DNA of 5,718 nucleotides from Oceanihabitans sp. (GTDB lineage: Bacteria > Bacteroidota > Bacteroidia > Flavobacteriales > Flavobacteriaceae). The stretch is taken from contig JAGPUY010000410.1 of the NCBI GenBank assembly GCA_018067265.1, positions 1 through 5,718 on the forward strand, written 5' to 3'. The position numbers and the translations under genes are program-made. Position 1 is the stretch's first letter. The number at the start of each line of letters is the position of its first letter. Positions 1 through 5,718 of the stretch are shown piece after piece. A model generated the notes under the pieces. That model did no database searches. It was not told the DNA's origin and was given only the letters and a program-made list of their open reading frames with translations.

Positions 1-298
1 AGGTCCTCGTGGTTTAATGCCTAACCCAAAAACAGGTACAGTAACAATGGATATTGCAAAAGCTGTTACAGAAGTAAAAGCTGGTAAAATTGACTTTAAA
101 GTAGATAAAACTGGTATTGTACACGCTGCAATTGGAAAAGCATCTTTTAGTGCTGATAAAATTGAAGATAATGCAAATGAATTATTACAAACATTAATGA
201 AACTTAAACCAACTGCATCAAAAGGTGTTTATGTAAAAAGCATATTTATGTCTTCTACTATGAGCCCTAGCATTGCTGTAGATCCAAAAATTGGTTAA
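1..298 (+). CDS. rplA: 50S ribosomal protein L1, 3' part (5' end outside window)
   Basis: This is the C-terminal 98 residues of ribosomal protein L1. Base 1 is the last base of an interrupted codon and complete codons start at base 2; the frame is open to the left edge and ends at TAA 296-298. The first visible residues, GPRGLMPNPKTGTVT, are the L1 signature at the return from domain II to domain I. The last segment, GVYVKSIFMSSTMSPSIAVD, is the domain I strand that helps grip 23S rRNA. A Ser follows the conserved Thr-Met where many L1 proteins (for example E. coli TMG) have Gly; I take this as lineage variation. L1 forms the mobile L1 stalk near the ribosomal E site and in many bacteria also represses its own rplK-rplA mRNA. 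The next gene, rplJ, follows after 19 nt, which suggests co-transcription. Identity is certain; only the N-terminal part is missing. Confidence 0.97.
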   Translation, partial: GPRGLMPNPKTGTVTMDIAKAVTEVKAGKIDFKVDKTGIVHAAIGKASFSADKIEDNANELLQTLMKLKPTASKGVYVKSIFMSSTMSPSIAVDPKIG

Positions 299-317
299 TT
301 AGTTAAAAACTTTTATT

Positions 318-839
318 ATGACAAGAGAAGAGAAATCACAAGTAATTAAAGACTTAACTGCACAATTAGCTGATAACGCAAATATCTATTTAGCAGATAT
401 TTCTGGATTAAATGCAGTTGCAACATCAAATTTACGTCGTGCTTGTTTTAAAGCAAACGTACAATTAGCAGTTGTTAAGAACTCATTACTTGAAAAAGCA
501 ATGGAAGCATCAGATAGAGAATTTGGTGACCTTCCTACAGTTTTAAAAGGAAATACATCGGTGATGTATTCGGAAACTGGAAACGCTCCAGCTAAAGTAA
601 TTAAAGCTTTCAGAAAGAAAACAGAAAAGCCTTTATTAAAAGGTGCTTTTATTGAAGAAGCTATTTACATTGGGGATGAGCAATTAGATATGTTAGTTGA
701 CATCAAGTCGAAAGAAGAATTAATTGGGGATATCATTGGATTATTACAATCTCCAGCTAAAAACGTTATTTCAGCGCTTCAATCGAGTGGAGGAAAACTT
801 TCAGGTATCTTAAAAACATTATCTCAGAGAGAGGGATAA
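318..839 (+). CDS. rplJ: 50S ribosomal protein L10
   Basis: Complete 173-residue L10, a usual length for the family. L10 anchors the L7/L12 stalk to 23S rRNA beside L11. The N-terminal globular domain spans about residues 1-130: it opens with MTREEKSQVIKDL and holds the family core YLADISGLNA (24-33), a basic LRRACFKA stretch (39-46) and the VVKNSLLEKA block (52-61). The C-terminal part, from about residue 131 (KEELIGDIIGLLQSPAKNVI onward), is the helical extension that binds L7/L12 dimers. ATG 318 is the start because the protein then begins exactly at the conserved flavobacterial N-terminus. No Shine-Dalgarno sequence precedes it. In E. coli the L10-L7/L12 complex represses translation of this mRNA through a leader; only 19 nt separate rplA and rplJ here, so such a leader would have to overlap rplA, and I see no clear one. 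rplL follows after 61 nt. Confidence 0.98.
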   Translation: MTREEKSQVIKDLTAQLADNANIYLADISGLNAVATSNLRRACFKANVQLAVVKNSLLEKAMEASDREFGDLPTVLKGNTSVMYSETGNAPAKVIKAFRKKTEKPLLKGAFIEEAIYIGDEQLDMLVDIKSKEELIGDIIGLLQSPAKNVISALQSSGGKLSGILKTLSQREG

Positions 840-900
840 TTCAATAAGTACGCACTTAATTACAAATATATTATTACCAAATTATTAAAACGATAGAAAA

Positions 901-1272
901 ATGGCAGATTTAAAAGATTTCGCAGAACAATTAGTTAACTTAACTGTAAAAGAAGTTAATGAATTAGCAACTATATTAAAAGATGAGTACGGTATTGAGC
1001 CTGCTGCTGCTGCTGTAGCAGTTGCTGCTGGACCTGCTGGTGGAGAAGCTGTTGAAGCTCAAACTGAATTTGATGTTATATTAAAAGCCGCTGGTGGTTC
1101 TAAATTAGCAGTAGTAAAATTAGTTAAGGAATTAACTGGTTTAGGTTTAAAAGAAGCTAAAGGTTTAGTGGATGATGCACCAAGTGCAATCAAAGAAGGT
1201 GTTTCTAAAGATGAAGCTGAAGGCTTAAAATCTTCTTTAGAGGAAGCTGGAGCAGAGGTTGAGCTTAAGTAA
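901..1272 (+). CDS. rplL: 50S ribosomal protein L7/L12
   Basis: Complete 123-residue L7/L12, the multicopy stalk protein that recruits and stimulates translation GTPases such as EF-Tu, EF-G, IF2 and RF3. Residues 1-33 form the N-terminal dimerisation and L10-binding helices (MADLKDFAEQLVNLTVKEVN...). Residues 34-54 are the flexible Ala/Gly-rich hinge, including four consecutive GCT codons at 1003-1014. Residues 56-123 are the globular C-terminal domain, starting FDVILKAAG and holding TGLGLKEAKGLV and KEGVSKDEAEGLK, ending EEAGAEVELK; this closely matches the E. coli domain. ATG 901 gives the canonical N-terminus and is preceded by an A-rich stretch rather than a Shine-Dalgarno sequence. It is co-directional with rplJ. 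The 3' flank carries two terminator-like hairpins before rpoB, so part of the transcription may stop after this gene, in line with the high demand for L7/L12. Confidence 0.98.
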   Translation: MADLKDFAEQLVNLTVKEVNELATILKDEYGIEPAAAAVAVAAGPAGGEAVEAQTEFDVILKAAGGSKLAVVKLVKELTGLGLKEAKGLVDDAPSAIKEGVSKDEAEGLKSSLEEAGAEVELK

Positions 1273-1295
1273 GTTTAACAAGCAAACAACATAAA

Positions 1296-1337
1296 GGTTT
1301 AGGTCTAGAACATGCGTTCTAAGACCTAGACCATTTT
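1296..1337 (+). terminator. Hairpin with short T tract after rplL (possible partial terminator or attenuator)
   Basis: The left arm (1296-1311) pairs with the right arm (1316-1332) as a 16-bp stem around a 4-nt ATGC loop. It has one G-U pair (T1299 with G1329) and a single bulged A1321. The stem is followed by A1333 and only four Ts (1334-1337). The position, between rplL and rpoB, matches that of the E. coli rplL-rpoB attenuator, where partial termination lowers rpoB expression relative to the ribosomal genes. The short T tract suggests weak or partial termination; an RNA processing or stability element is the main alternative. The structure is read directly from the sequence; the function is inferred. 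Confidence 0.65.
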
Positions 1338-1376
1338 GCGTATATAAATATGACGTATACGCTTTATATTTTTTTT
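1338..1376 (+). terminator. Second hairpin with longer T tract upstream of rpoB
   Basis: An 8-bp stem pairs 1338-1345 with 1355-1362 (GCGTATA against TATACGC plus a closing T-G wobble) around a 9-nt loop. TTTATA and then eight Ts (1369-1376) follow. It begins directly after the T tract of the first hairpin. The stem is shorter and A/T-rich beyond its three G-C pairs at the base, but its T tract is the better one, so the two hairpins may form a tandem partial terminator. It ends 20 nt before the rpoB ATG. Full termination is unlikely, because no convincing promoter lies between it and rpoB. Confidence 0.5.
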
Positions 1377-1396
1377 AATCAAAATTCCGTCCATTG

Positions 1397-4300
1397 ATGT
1401 TAGCAAAACAAGCTGAAAGATTAAATTTCTCGTCTATTGTAAATAGAACGGAGTATCCTGATTTTATGGATATTCAAATAAAATCCTTTCAGGATTTTTT
1501 CCAGTTAGAAACTAAATCTGAAGAAAGAGGAGATGAAGGCTTATACAATACCTTTCTAGAAAACTTCCCAATAACAGACACACGTAATCAATTTGTATTA
1601 GAATTTTTAGATTACTTTATTGATCCACCTAGATATTCTATAGAAGAATGTATCGAAAGAGGACTCACATATAGTGTGCCATTAAAAGCAAGGTTAAAGT
1701 TATATTGTACAGACCCTGAACATGAGGATTTCGAGACTATTGTTCAAGATGTGTACTTAGGTACTATTCCTTACATGACACCTTCTGGTACTTTTTGTAT
1801 CAACGGTGCAGAACGTGTTGTAGTTTCTCAATTACATCGTTCACCAGGTGTGTTCTTTGGACAATCCTTCCACGCAAATGGAACTAAATTGTACTCTGCA
1901 AGAGTAATACCATTCAAGGGTTCTTGGATAGAGTTCGCTACCGACATCAACTCTGTAATGTATGCATACATTGATAGAAAGAAAAAATTACCTGTAACTA
2001 CTTTATTTAGAGCAATTGGTTTTGAACGTGATAAAGATATCTTAGAGATCTTTGATTTAGCTGAAGAAGTTAAAGTTTCAAAATCTGGTCTTAAGAAAAT
2101 CTTAGGACGTAAACTTGCTGCACGTGTTCTTAATACATGGCATGAAGATTTCGTAGATGAAGATACAGGAGAAGTAGTATCGATTGAACGTAATGAAATC
2201 GTTTTAGATCGTGATACTGTTTTAGACAAAGACAATATTGAAGAAATTCTGGATGCGAATGTGAAAACAATTCTTTTACATAAAGAAAGCGCAGAACAAG
2301 GAGATTATGCTATTATTCATAATACACTTCAAAAAGATCCTACAAACTCTGAAAAAGAAGCTGTAGAACATATTTATAGACAACTACGTAATGCAGAGCC
2401 GCCAGATGAAGAAACTGCACGTGGTATTATAGATAAATTATTTTTTAGTGATCAACGTTATTCTCTTGGGGAAGTTGGTCGTTACAGAATGAACAAAAAA
2501 TTACAGTTAGATATCGGTATGGATAAGCAAGTGCTTACCAAAGAAGATATCATAACGATTATAAAATATTTAATTGAACTAATCAACTCTAAAGCAGAGA
2601 TTGATGATATTGATCACTTATCTAACCGTCGTGTACGTACCGTTGGTGAGCAATTATCACAACAATTTGGTGTTGGTTTAGCACGTATGGCACGAACTAT
2701 TCGTGAGCGTATGAACGTTCGTGATAACGAAGTATTTACACCTATTGATTTAATTAATGCGAAGACATTATCTTCTGTTATTAATTCTTTCTTTGGTACC
2801 AATCAGTTATCGCAATTCATGGATCAAACCAATCCTCTTGCAGAGATTACGCATAAGCGTCGTCTTTCCGCATTAGGACCTGGAGGTTTATCTCGTGAAA
2901 GAGCAGGTTTCGAAGTACGTGATGTGCACTATACACACTACGGAAGACTTTGTCCTATTGAAACACCTGAGGGACCAAATATTGGTCTTATCTCGTCACT
3001 TTCTGTATTTGCTAAAGTGAATTCTATGGGATTCATTGAAACGCCATATAGAAAAGTAACAGATGGTGTAGTAGATATTAAAAGCGAACCAATCTATTTA
3101 AGTGCAGAAGAAGAAGAAGATAAACTAATTGCTCAAGCAACGGTAAAAGTTGATGAGAATGGGAAAATCTTACATGATAAAGTAATTGCTAGAATGGAAG
3201 GTGACTTCCCAGTAATTGATCCTAAAGATTTACATTATACAGATGTAGCACCTAATCAAATATCTTCTATTTCCGCTTCATTGATTCCTTTCTTAGAGCA
3301 TGATGATGCGAATAGAGCCCTAATGGGATCTAACATGATGCGTCAAGCTGTACCATTATTACGTCCGCAAGCTCCTATTGTAGGAACTGGTTTAGAACGT
3401 CAAGTGGCTTCAGATTCTCGTGTACTTATTAATGCAGAAAGAAATGGTGTTGTACAATATGTAGATTCATTAGAAATTACAATAAAATACGATCGTACAG
3501 ATGATGAAGCTAAAGTAAGCTTCGATTCCGATACAAAAACATATCCATTAACTAAATTTAGAAAAACGAATCAAGGTACAAGTATTAACTTAAAACCAAT
3601 CGTTGTTAAAGGAGATAAAGTTGTAAAAGGTCAAGTTTTATCAGAAGGTTATGCAACTCAAAAAGGAGAGCTAGCTTTAGGAAGAAACATGAAAGTAGCC
3701 TTTATGCCTTGGAAAGGGTATAACTTTGAGGATGCAATTGTAATTTCAGAAAAAGTAGTACGTGAAGATATCTTTACATCTATACATATAGATGAGTACT
3801 CTTTAGAAGTTAGAGATACAAAATTAGGTAACGAAGAGTTAACTAATGATATTCCTAACGTTTCTGAAGAAGCTACAAAAGATCTGGATGAAAACGGAAT
3901 GATTCGTGTTGGAGCAGAAGTGAAACCTGGTGATATCCTTATCGGAAAAATTACACCAAAAGGGGAATCTGATCCTACTCCAGAAGAAAAATTATTACGT
4001 GCCATCTTTGGGGATAAAGCCGGAGATGTAAAAGACGCTTCTTTAAAAGCTTCACCTTCATTACATGGTGTTGTAATTAACAAGAAGTTATTTTCAAGAG
4101 CGGTTAAAGATAAACGTAAACGTGCTCAAGATAAGGAAGATATAGCGCAATTAGAAGCTTTATATTATACGAAGTTTGACGATTTACAAGCTGTTTTAGT
4201 AGATAAATTATTTACACTTGTAAATGGTAAAACGGCTCAAGGTATTTTTAATGATTTAGGTGAAGAAGTCCTTCCAAAAGGAAAGAAATTTACACTTAAA

Positions 4301-5209
4301 ATGTTAAATGCTGTAGATGATTATACACACTTAACGTCTGGTACTTGGACAACAGATGACAAGACAAATACGTTAGTTGCAGATTTAATTCATAACTACA
4401 AAATTAAAGAAAACGATTTACAAGGTTCTTTAAGACGTGAGAAGTTCACTATTTCTGTTGGAGATGAATTACCAGCAGGAATCATCAAATTAGCAAAAGT
4501 TTATATTGCTAAAAAGCGTAAGCTTAAAGTTGGTGATAAAATGGCAGGACGACATGGTAACAAAGGTATTGTTGCACGTATTGTACGTCAAGAAGATATG
4601 CCTTTCTTAGAAGACGGAACTCCAGTTGATATTGTATTAAATCCACTTGGTGTACCTTCTCGTATGAATATTGGTCAGATATATGAAACCGTATTAGGTT
4701 GGGCCGGACAAAAATTAGGTCGTACATATGCTACGCCTATTTTTGATGGTGCAACGCTAGATCAAATTAATGAATTTACAGATGAAGCTGGAATTCCAAG
4801 ATTTGGACATACCTATCTTTATGATGGTGGTACAGGAGATCGTTTTGATCAACCAGCAACGGTTGGAGTTATCTATATGTTGAAATTAGGACATATGGTT
4901 GACGATAAAATGCACGCTCGTTCTATAGGACCATACTCACTTATTACACAACAACCTCTTGGTGGTAAAGCACAATTTGGTGGACAACGTTTTGGAGAAA
5001 TGGAAGTATGGGCACTAGAAGCATATGGTGCATCAGCAACATTACGAGAAATATTGACCGTTAAATCTGATGATGTAATTGGTAGAGCTAAAACATATGA
5101 AAGTATTGTTAAAGGAGAACCAATGCCAGATCCGGGATTACCAGAATCATTCAATGTATTAATGCATGAATTGAAAGGTTTAGGATTAGACATCAGATTA
5201 GAGGAGTAA
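1397..5209 (+). CDS. rpoB: DNA-directed RNA polymerase subunit beta
   Basis: Complete beta subunit of 1270 residues, shorter than the 1342 of E. coli. With beta' it forms the active-site cleft. I chose ATG 1397 over the in-frame TTG at 1394: the protein then starts MLAKQAERLNFSS, like flavobacterial homologues, and an in-frame TAA at 1376 excludes anything further upstream. Landmarks in order: NGAERVVVSQLHRSPGVFF (136-154) in the N-terminal part; the rifampicin pocket near residues 467-493, with Asp476, His486 and Ser491 at the places of E. coli D516, H526 and S531, all in the sensitive state; CPIETPEGPNIGLI just after it; NFEDAI with Glu778-Asp779 near the active site; GDKMAGRHGNKG with Lys1048 and Lys1056, matching E. 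coli K1065 and K1073; and the C-terminal GGKAQFGGQRFGEMEVWALEAYG that packs on beta'. A charged region at about 893-1036 lies where E. coli beta carries insertion SI2. No frameshift or internal stop is present. The tandem hairpins upstream may tune its expression; rpoC follows after 73 nt. Confidence 0.99.
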   Translation: MLAKQAERLNFSSIVNRTEYPDFMDIQIKSFQDFFQLETKSEERGDEGLYNTFLENFPITDTRNQFVLEFLDYFIDPPRYSIEECIERGLTYSVPLKARLKLYCTDPEHEDFETIVQDVYLGTIPYMTPSGTFCINGAERVVVSQLHRSPGVFFGQSFHANGTKLYSARVIPFKGSWIEFATDINSVMYAYIDRKKKLPVTTLFRAIGFERDKDILEIFDLAEEVKVSKSGLKKILGRKLAARVLNTWHEDFVDEDTGEVVSIERNEIVLDRDTVLDKDNIEEILDANVKTILLHKESAEQGDYAIIHNTLQKDPTNSEKEAVEHIYRQLRNAEPPDEETARGIIDKLFFSDQRYSLGEVGRYRMNKKLQLDIGMDKQVLTKEDIITIIKYLIELINSKAEIDDIDHLSNRRVRTVGEQLSQQFGVGLARMARTIRERMNVRDNEVFTPIDLINAKTLSSVINSFFGTNQLSQFMDQTNPLAEITHKRRLSALGPGGLSRERAGFEVRDVHYTHYGRLCPIETPEGPNIGLISSLSVFAKVNSMGFIETPYRKVTDGVVDIKSEPIYLSAEEEEDKLIAQATVKVDENGKILHDKVIARMEGDFPVIDPKDLHYTDVAPNQISSISASLIPFLEHDDANRALMGSNMMRQAVPLLRPQAPIVGTGLERQVASDSRVLINAERNGVVQYVDSLEITIKYDRTDDEAKVSFDSDTKTYPLTKFRKTNQGTSINLKPIVVKGDKVVKGQVLSEGYATQKGELALGRNMKVAFMPWKGYNFEDAIVISEKVVREDIFTSIHIDEYSLEVRDTKLGNEELTNDIPNVSEEATKDLDENGMIRVGAEVKPGDILIGKITPKGESDPTPEEKLLRAIFGDKAGDVKDASLKASPSLHGVVINKKLFSRAVKDKRKRAQDKEDIAQLEALYYTKFDDLQAVLVDKLFTLVNGKTAQGIFNDLGEEVLPKGKKFTLKMLNAVDDYTHLTSGTWTTDDKTNTLVADLIHNYKIKENDLQGSLRREKFTISVGDELPAGIIKLAKVYIAKKRKLKVGDKMAGRHGNKGIVARIVRQEDMPFLEDGTPVDIVLNPLGVPSRMNIGQIYETVLGWAGQKLGRTYATPIFDGATLDQINEFTDEAGIPRFGHTYLYDGGTGDRFDQPATVGVIYMLKLGHMVDDKMHARSIGPYSLITQQPLGGKAQFGGQRFGEMEVWALEAYGASATLREILTVKSDDVIGRAKTYESIVKGEPMPDPGLPESFNVLMHELKGLGLDIRLEE

Positions 5210-5228
5210 AAAAATAGTAGTCGGTCAA

Positions 5229-5254
5229 CAGTGTATAGCAAGCGCTATATACTG
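5229..5254 (+). other. Hairpin in the rpoB-rpoC spacer
   Basis: An 11-bp stem pairs 5229-5239 (CAGTGTATAGC) with 5244-5254 (GCTATATACTG), with one G-U pair (G5233 with T5250) and an AAGC tetraloop at 5240-5243. No T tract follows; the downstream bases are purine-rich, so it is not an intrinsic terminator. It could be an RNA processing or stability element between the beta and beta' coding regions, or a spacer repeat. The pairing is seen in the sequence; no function is shown. Confidence 0.55.
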
Positions 5255-5278
5255 AAGGCTGATAACTGAAGACTTAAA
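5251..5278 (+). repeat. Short degenerate heptamer tandem repeat upstream of rpoC
   Basis: Four consecutive 7-nt units read ACTGAAG, GCTGATA, ACTGAAG and ACTTAAA, close to a consensus RCTGAWR. Units 1 and 3 are identical. The array begins inside the right arm of the preceding hairpin (its ACTG is the first unit) and ends 4 nt before the rpoC ATG. It does not code for protein in the annotated frames. It may be a decayed low-complexity spacer repeat; it is short enough that chance cannot be fully excluded. Confidence 0.45.
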
Positions 5279-5282
5279 AAAC

Positions 5283-5718
5283 ATGGCAAGAAAACAAGAT
5301 AAGAACCCAGTAAAGAGATTTAATAAAATCTCCATTGGTTTAGCATCACCAGAATCTATTTTAGCAGAGTCTAGAGGTGAAGTTTTAAAACCAGAAACTA
5401 TCAATTATCGTACACATAAACCAGAACGTGACGGTTTATTCTGTGAGCGTATTTTTGGTCCTGTAAAGGATTATGAATGTGCTTGTGGTAAATATAAACG
5501 TATTAGATATAAAGGTATTGTATGTGATCGTTGTGGTGTAGAAGTAACAGAAAAGAAAGTACGTCGTGATAGAGTAGGACACATTAATTTAGTAGTTCCT
5601 GTTGCACATATTTGGTATTTCCGTTCTTTACCAAACAAAATAGGATATTTATTAGGTTTACCTTCTAAGAAATTAGATATGATTATTTACTACGAACGTT
5701 ACGTAGTAATTCAACCAG
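5283..5718 (+). CDS. rpoC: DNA-directed RNA polymerase subunit beta', 5' part (3' end outside window)
   Basis: The first 145 residues of beta', plus one base of the next codon; the frame is open to the right edge. The start ATG 5283 gives MARKQDKNPVKRFNKISIGL, followed by the family signature ASPESILAESRGEVLKPETINYRT and KPERDGLFCERIFGP. The N-terminal zinc-binding domain is visible: Cys66 and Cys68 in ECACGKYKR, and Cys81 and Cys84 in VCDRCGVEV, the four ligands of the beta' zinc ribbon that contacts nucleic acid at the upstream edge of the complex. GHINLVVPVAHIWYFRSLPNKI follows at about 99-120. There is no Shine-Dalgarno sequence; an A-rich stretch precedes the start. It lies 73 nt after rpoB and is presumably co-transcribed with it. 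The catalytic NADFDGD motif lies beyond the window and cannot be checked. Confidence 0.98.
   Translation, partial: MARKQDKNPVKRFNKISIGLASPESILAESRGEVLKPETINYRTHKPERDGLFCERIFGPVKDYECACGKYKRIRYKGIVCDRCGVEVTEKKVRRDRVGHINLVVPVAHIWYFRSLPNKIGYLLGLPSKKLDMIIYYERYVVIQP

Noticed and set aside
250..317. Possible autoregulatory L10 leader upstream of rplJ.
   Set aside because: The spacer is only 19 nt and I found no convincing kink-turn or stable stem in it; a leader inside rplA cannot be supported by eye.
845..858. Small inverted repeat TAAGT-ACGC-ACTTA in the rplJ-rplL spacer.
   Set aside because: A 5-bp, A/T-rich stem with no T tract is expected by chance in this composition.
870..887. Direct repeat ATTATTA at 870-876 and 881-887 upstream of rplL.
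   Set aside because: Seven A/T bases repeated in a very A/T-rich spacer carry little information.
1003..1014. Four tandem GCT codons in the rplL hinge, a possible microsatellite.
   Set aside because: An Ala-rich hinge is normal in L7/L12, and four units are too few to suggest slippage variation.
1335..1372. Possible Bacteroidota-type promoter before rpoB: TTTG at 1335-1338 and TATATTTT at 1365-1372, resembling the -33 TTTG and -7 TAnnTTTG elements.
   Set aside because: The gap of 26 nt is longer than the usual spacing of about 17-23, the -7 element lacks its final G, and both parts overlap the hairpin and T tract, which explain them better.
1828..2235. Open frame of about 135 codons on the minus strand inside rpoB.
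   Set aside because: It lies wholly inside the strongly conserved rpoB frame and its serine-rich, repetitive translation resembles no known protein; it is a shadow of rpoB codon use.
3107..3118. Four tandem GAA codons in rpoB.
   Set aside because: A short acidic Glu run in a variable surface segment; no sign of expansion.
3658..4083. Open frame of about 141 codons on the minus strand inside rpoB.
   Set aside because: Same reason: antisense to conserved rpoB sequence, biased composition and no recognisable motif.
4873..5241. Minus-strand open frame overlapping the rpoB 3' end and part of the rpoB-rpoC spacer.
   Set aside because: Its start lies in the spacer hairpin, but almost all of its length is antisense to the conserved RpoB C-terminus, and no domain is recognisable.

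Overview
This window is a ribosomal protein and RNA polymerase (rplA-rplJ-rplL-rpoB-rpoC) cluster, all on the + strand. It runs from the 3' end of rplA (ribosomal protein L1) through complete rplJ (L10), rplL (L7/L12) and rpoB (RNA polymerase beta) into the 5' end of rpoC (beta'). The protein sequences, the low G+C composition, the absence of Shine-Dalgarno sequences and the A/T-rich spacers point to Bacteroidota, most likely family Flavobacteriaceae. The genus cannot be fixed from what is visible.

Layout: rplA tail (1-298); 19-nt spacer; rplJ (318-839); 61-nt A/T-rich spacer; rplL (901-1272); 124-nt spacer with two consecutive hairpins, each followed by a T tract (1296-1376); rpoB from ATG 1397 to 5209; 73-nt spacer with an 11-bp hairpin and a short degenerate heptamer array (5229-5278); rpoC from ATG 5283, cut by the window edge. 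No stretch over 300 bases lacks a gene, and no mobile element, tRNA, rRNA or CRISPR array is present.

The genes form one functional unit. L1 builds the ribosomal L1 stalk. L10 carries the L7/L12 dimers of the factor-binding stalk. Beta and beta' form the catalytic core of RNA polymerase. Cells need far more L7/L12 than RNA polymerase, and the tandem hairpins between rplL and rpoB sit where a partial terminator could set that ratio, as the well-studied E. coli rplL-rpoB attenuator does.

The coding content is ordinary and conserved, and I see no new protein system. The points worth a second look are in the non-coding spacers: the tandem terminator-like hairpins before rpoB, and the hairpin joined to a 7-nt periodic repeat before rpoC.
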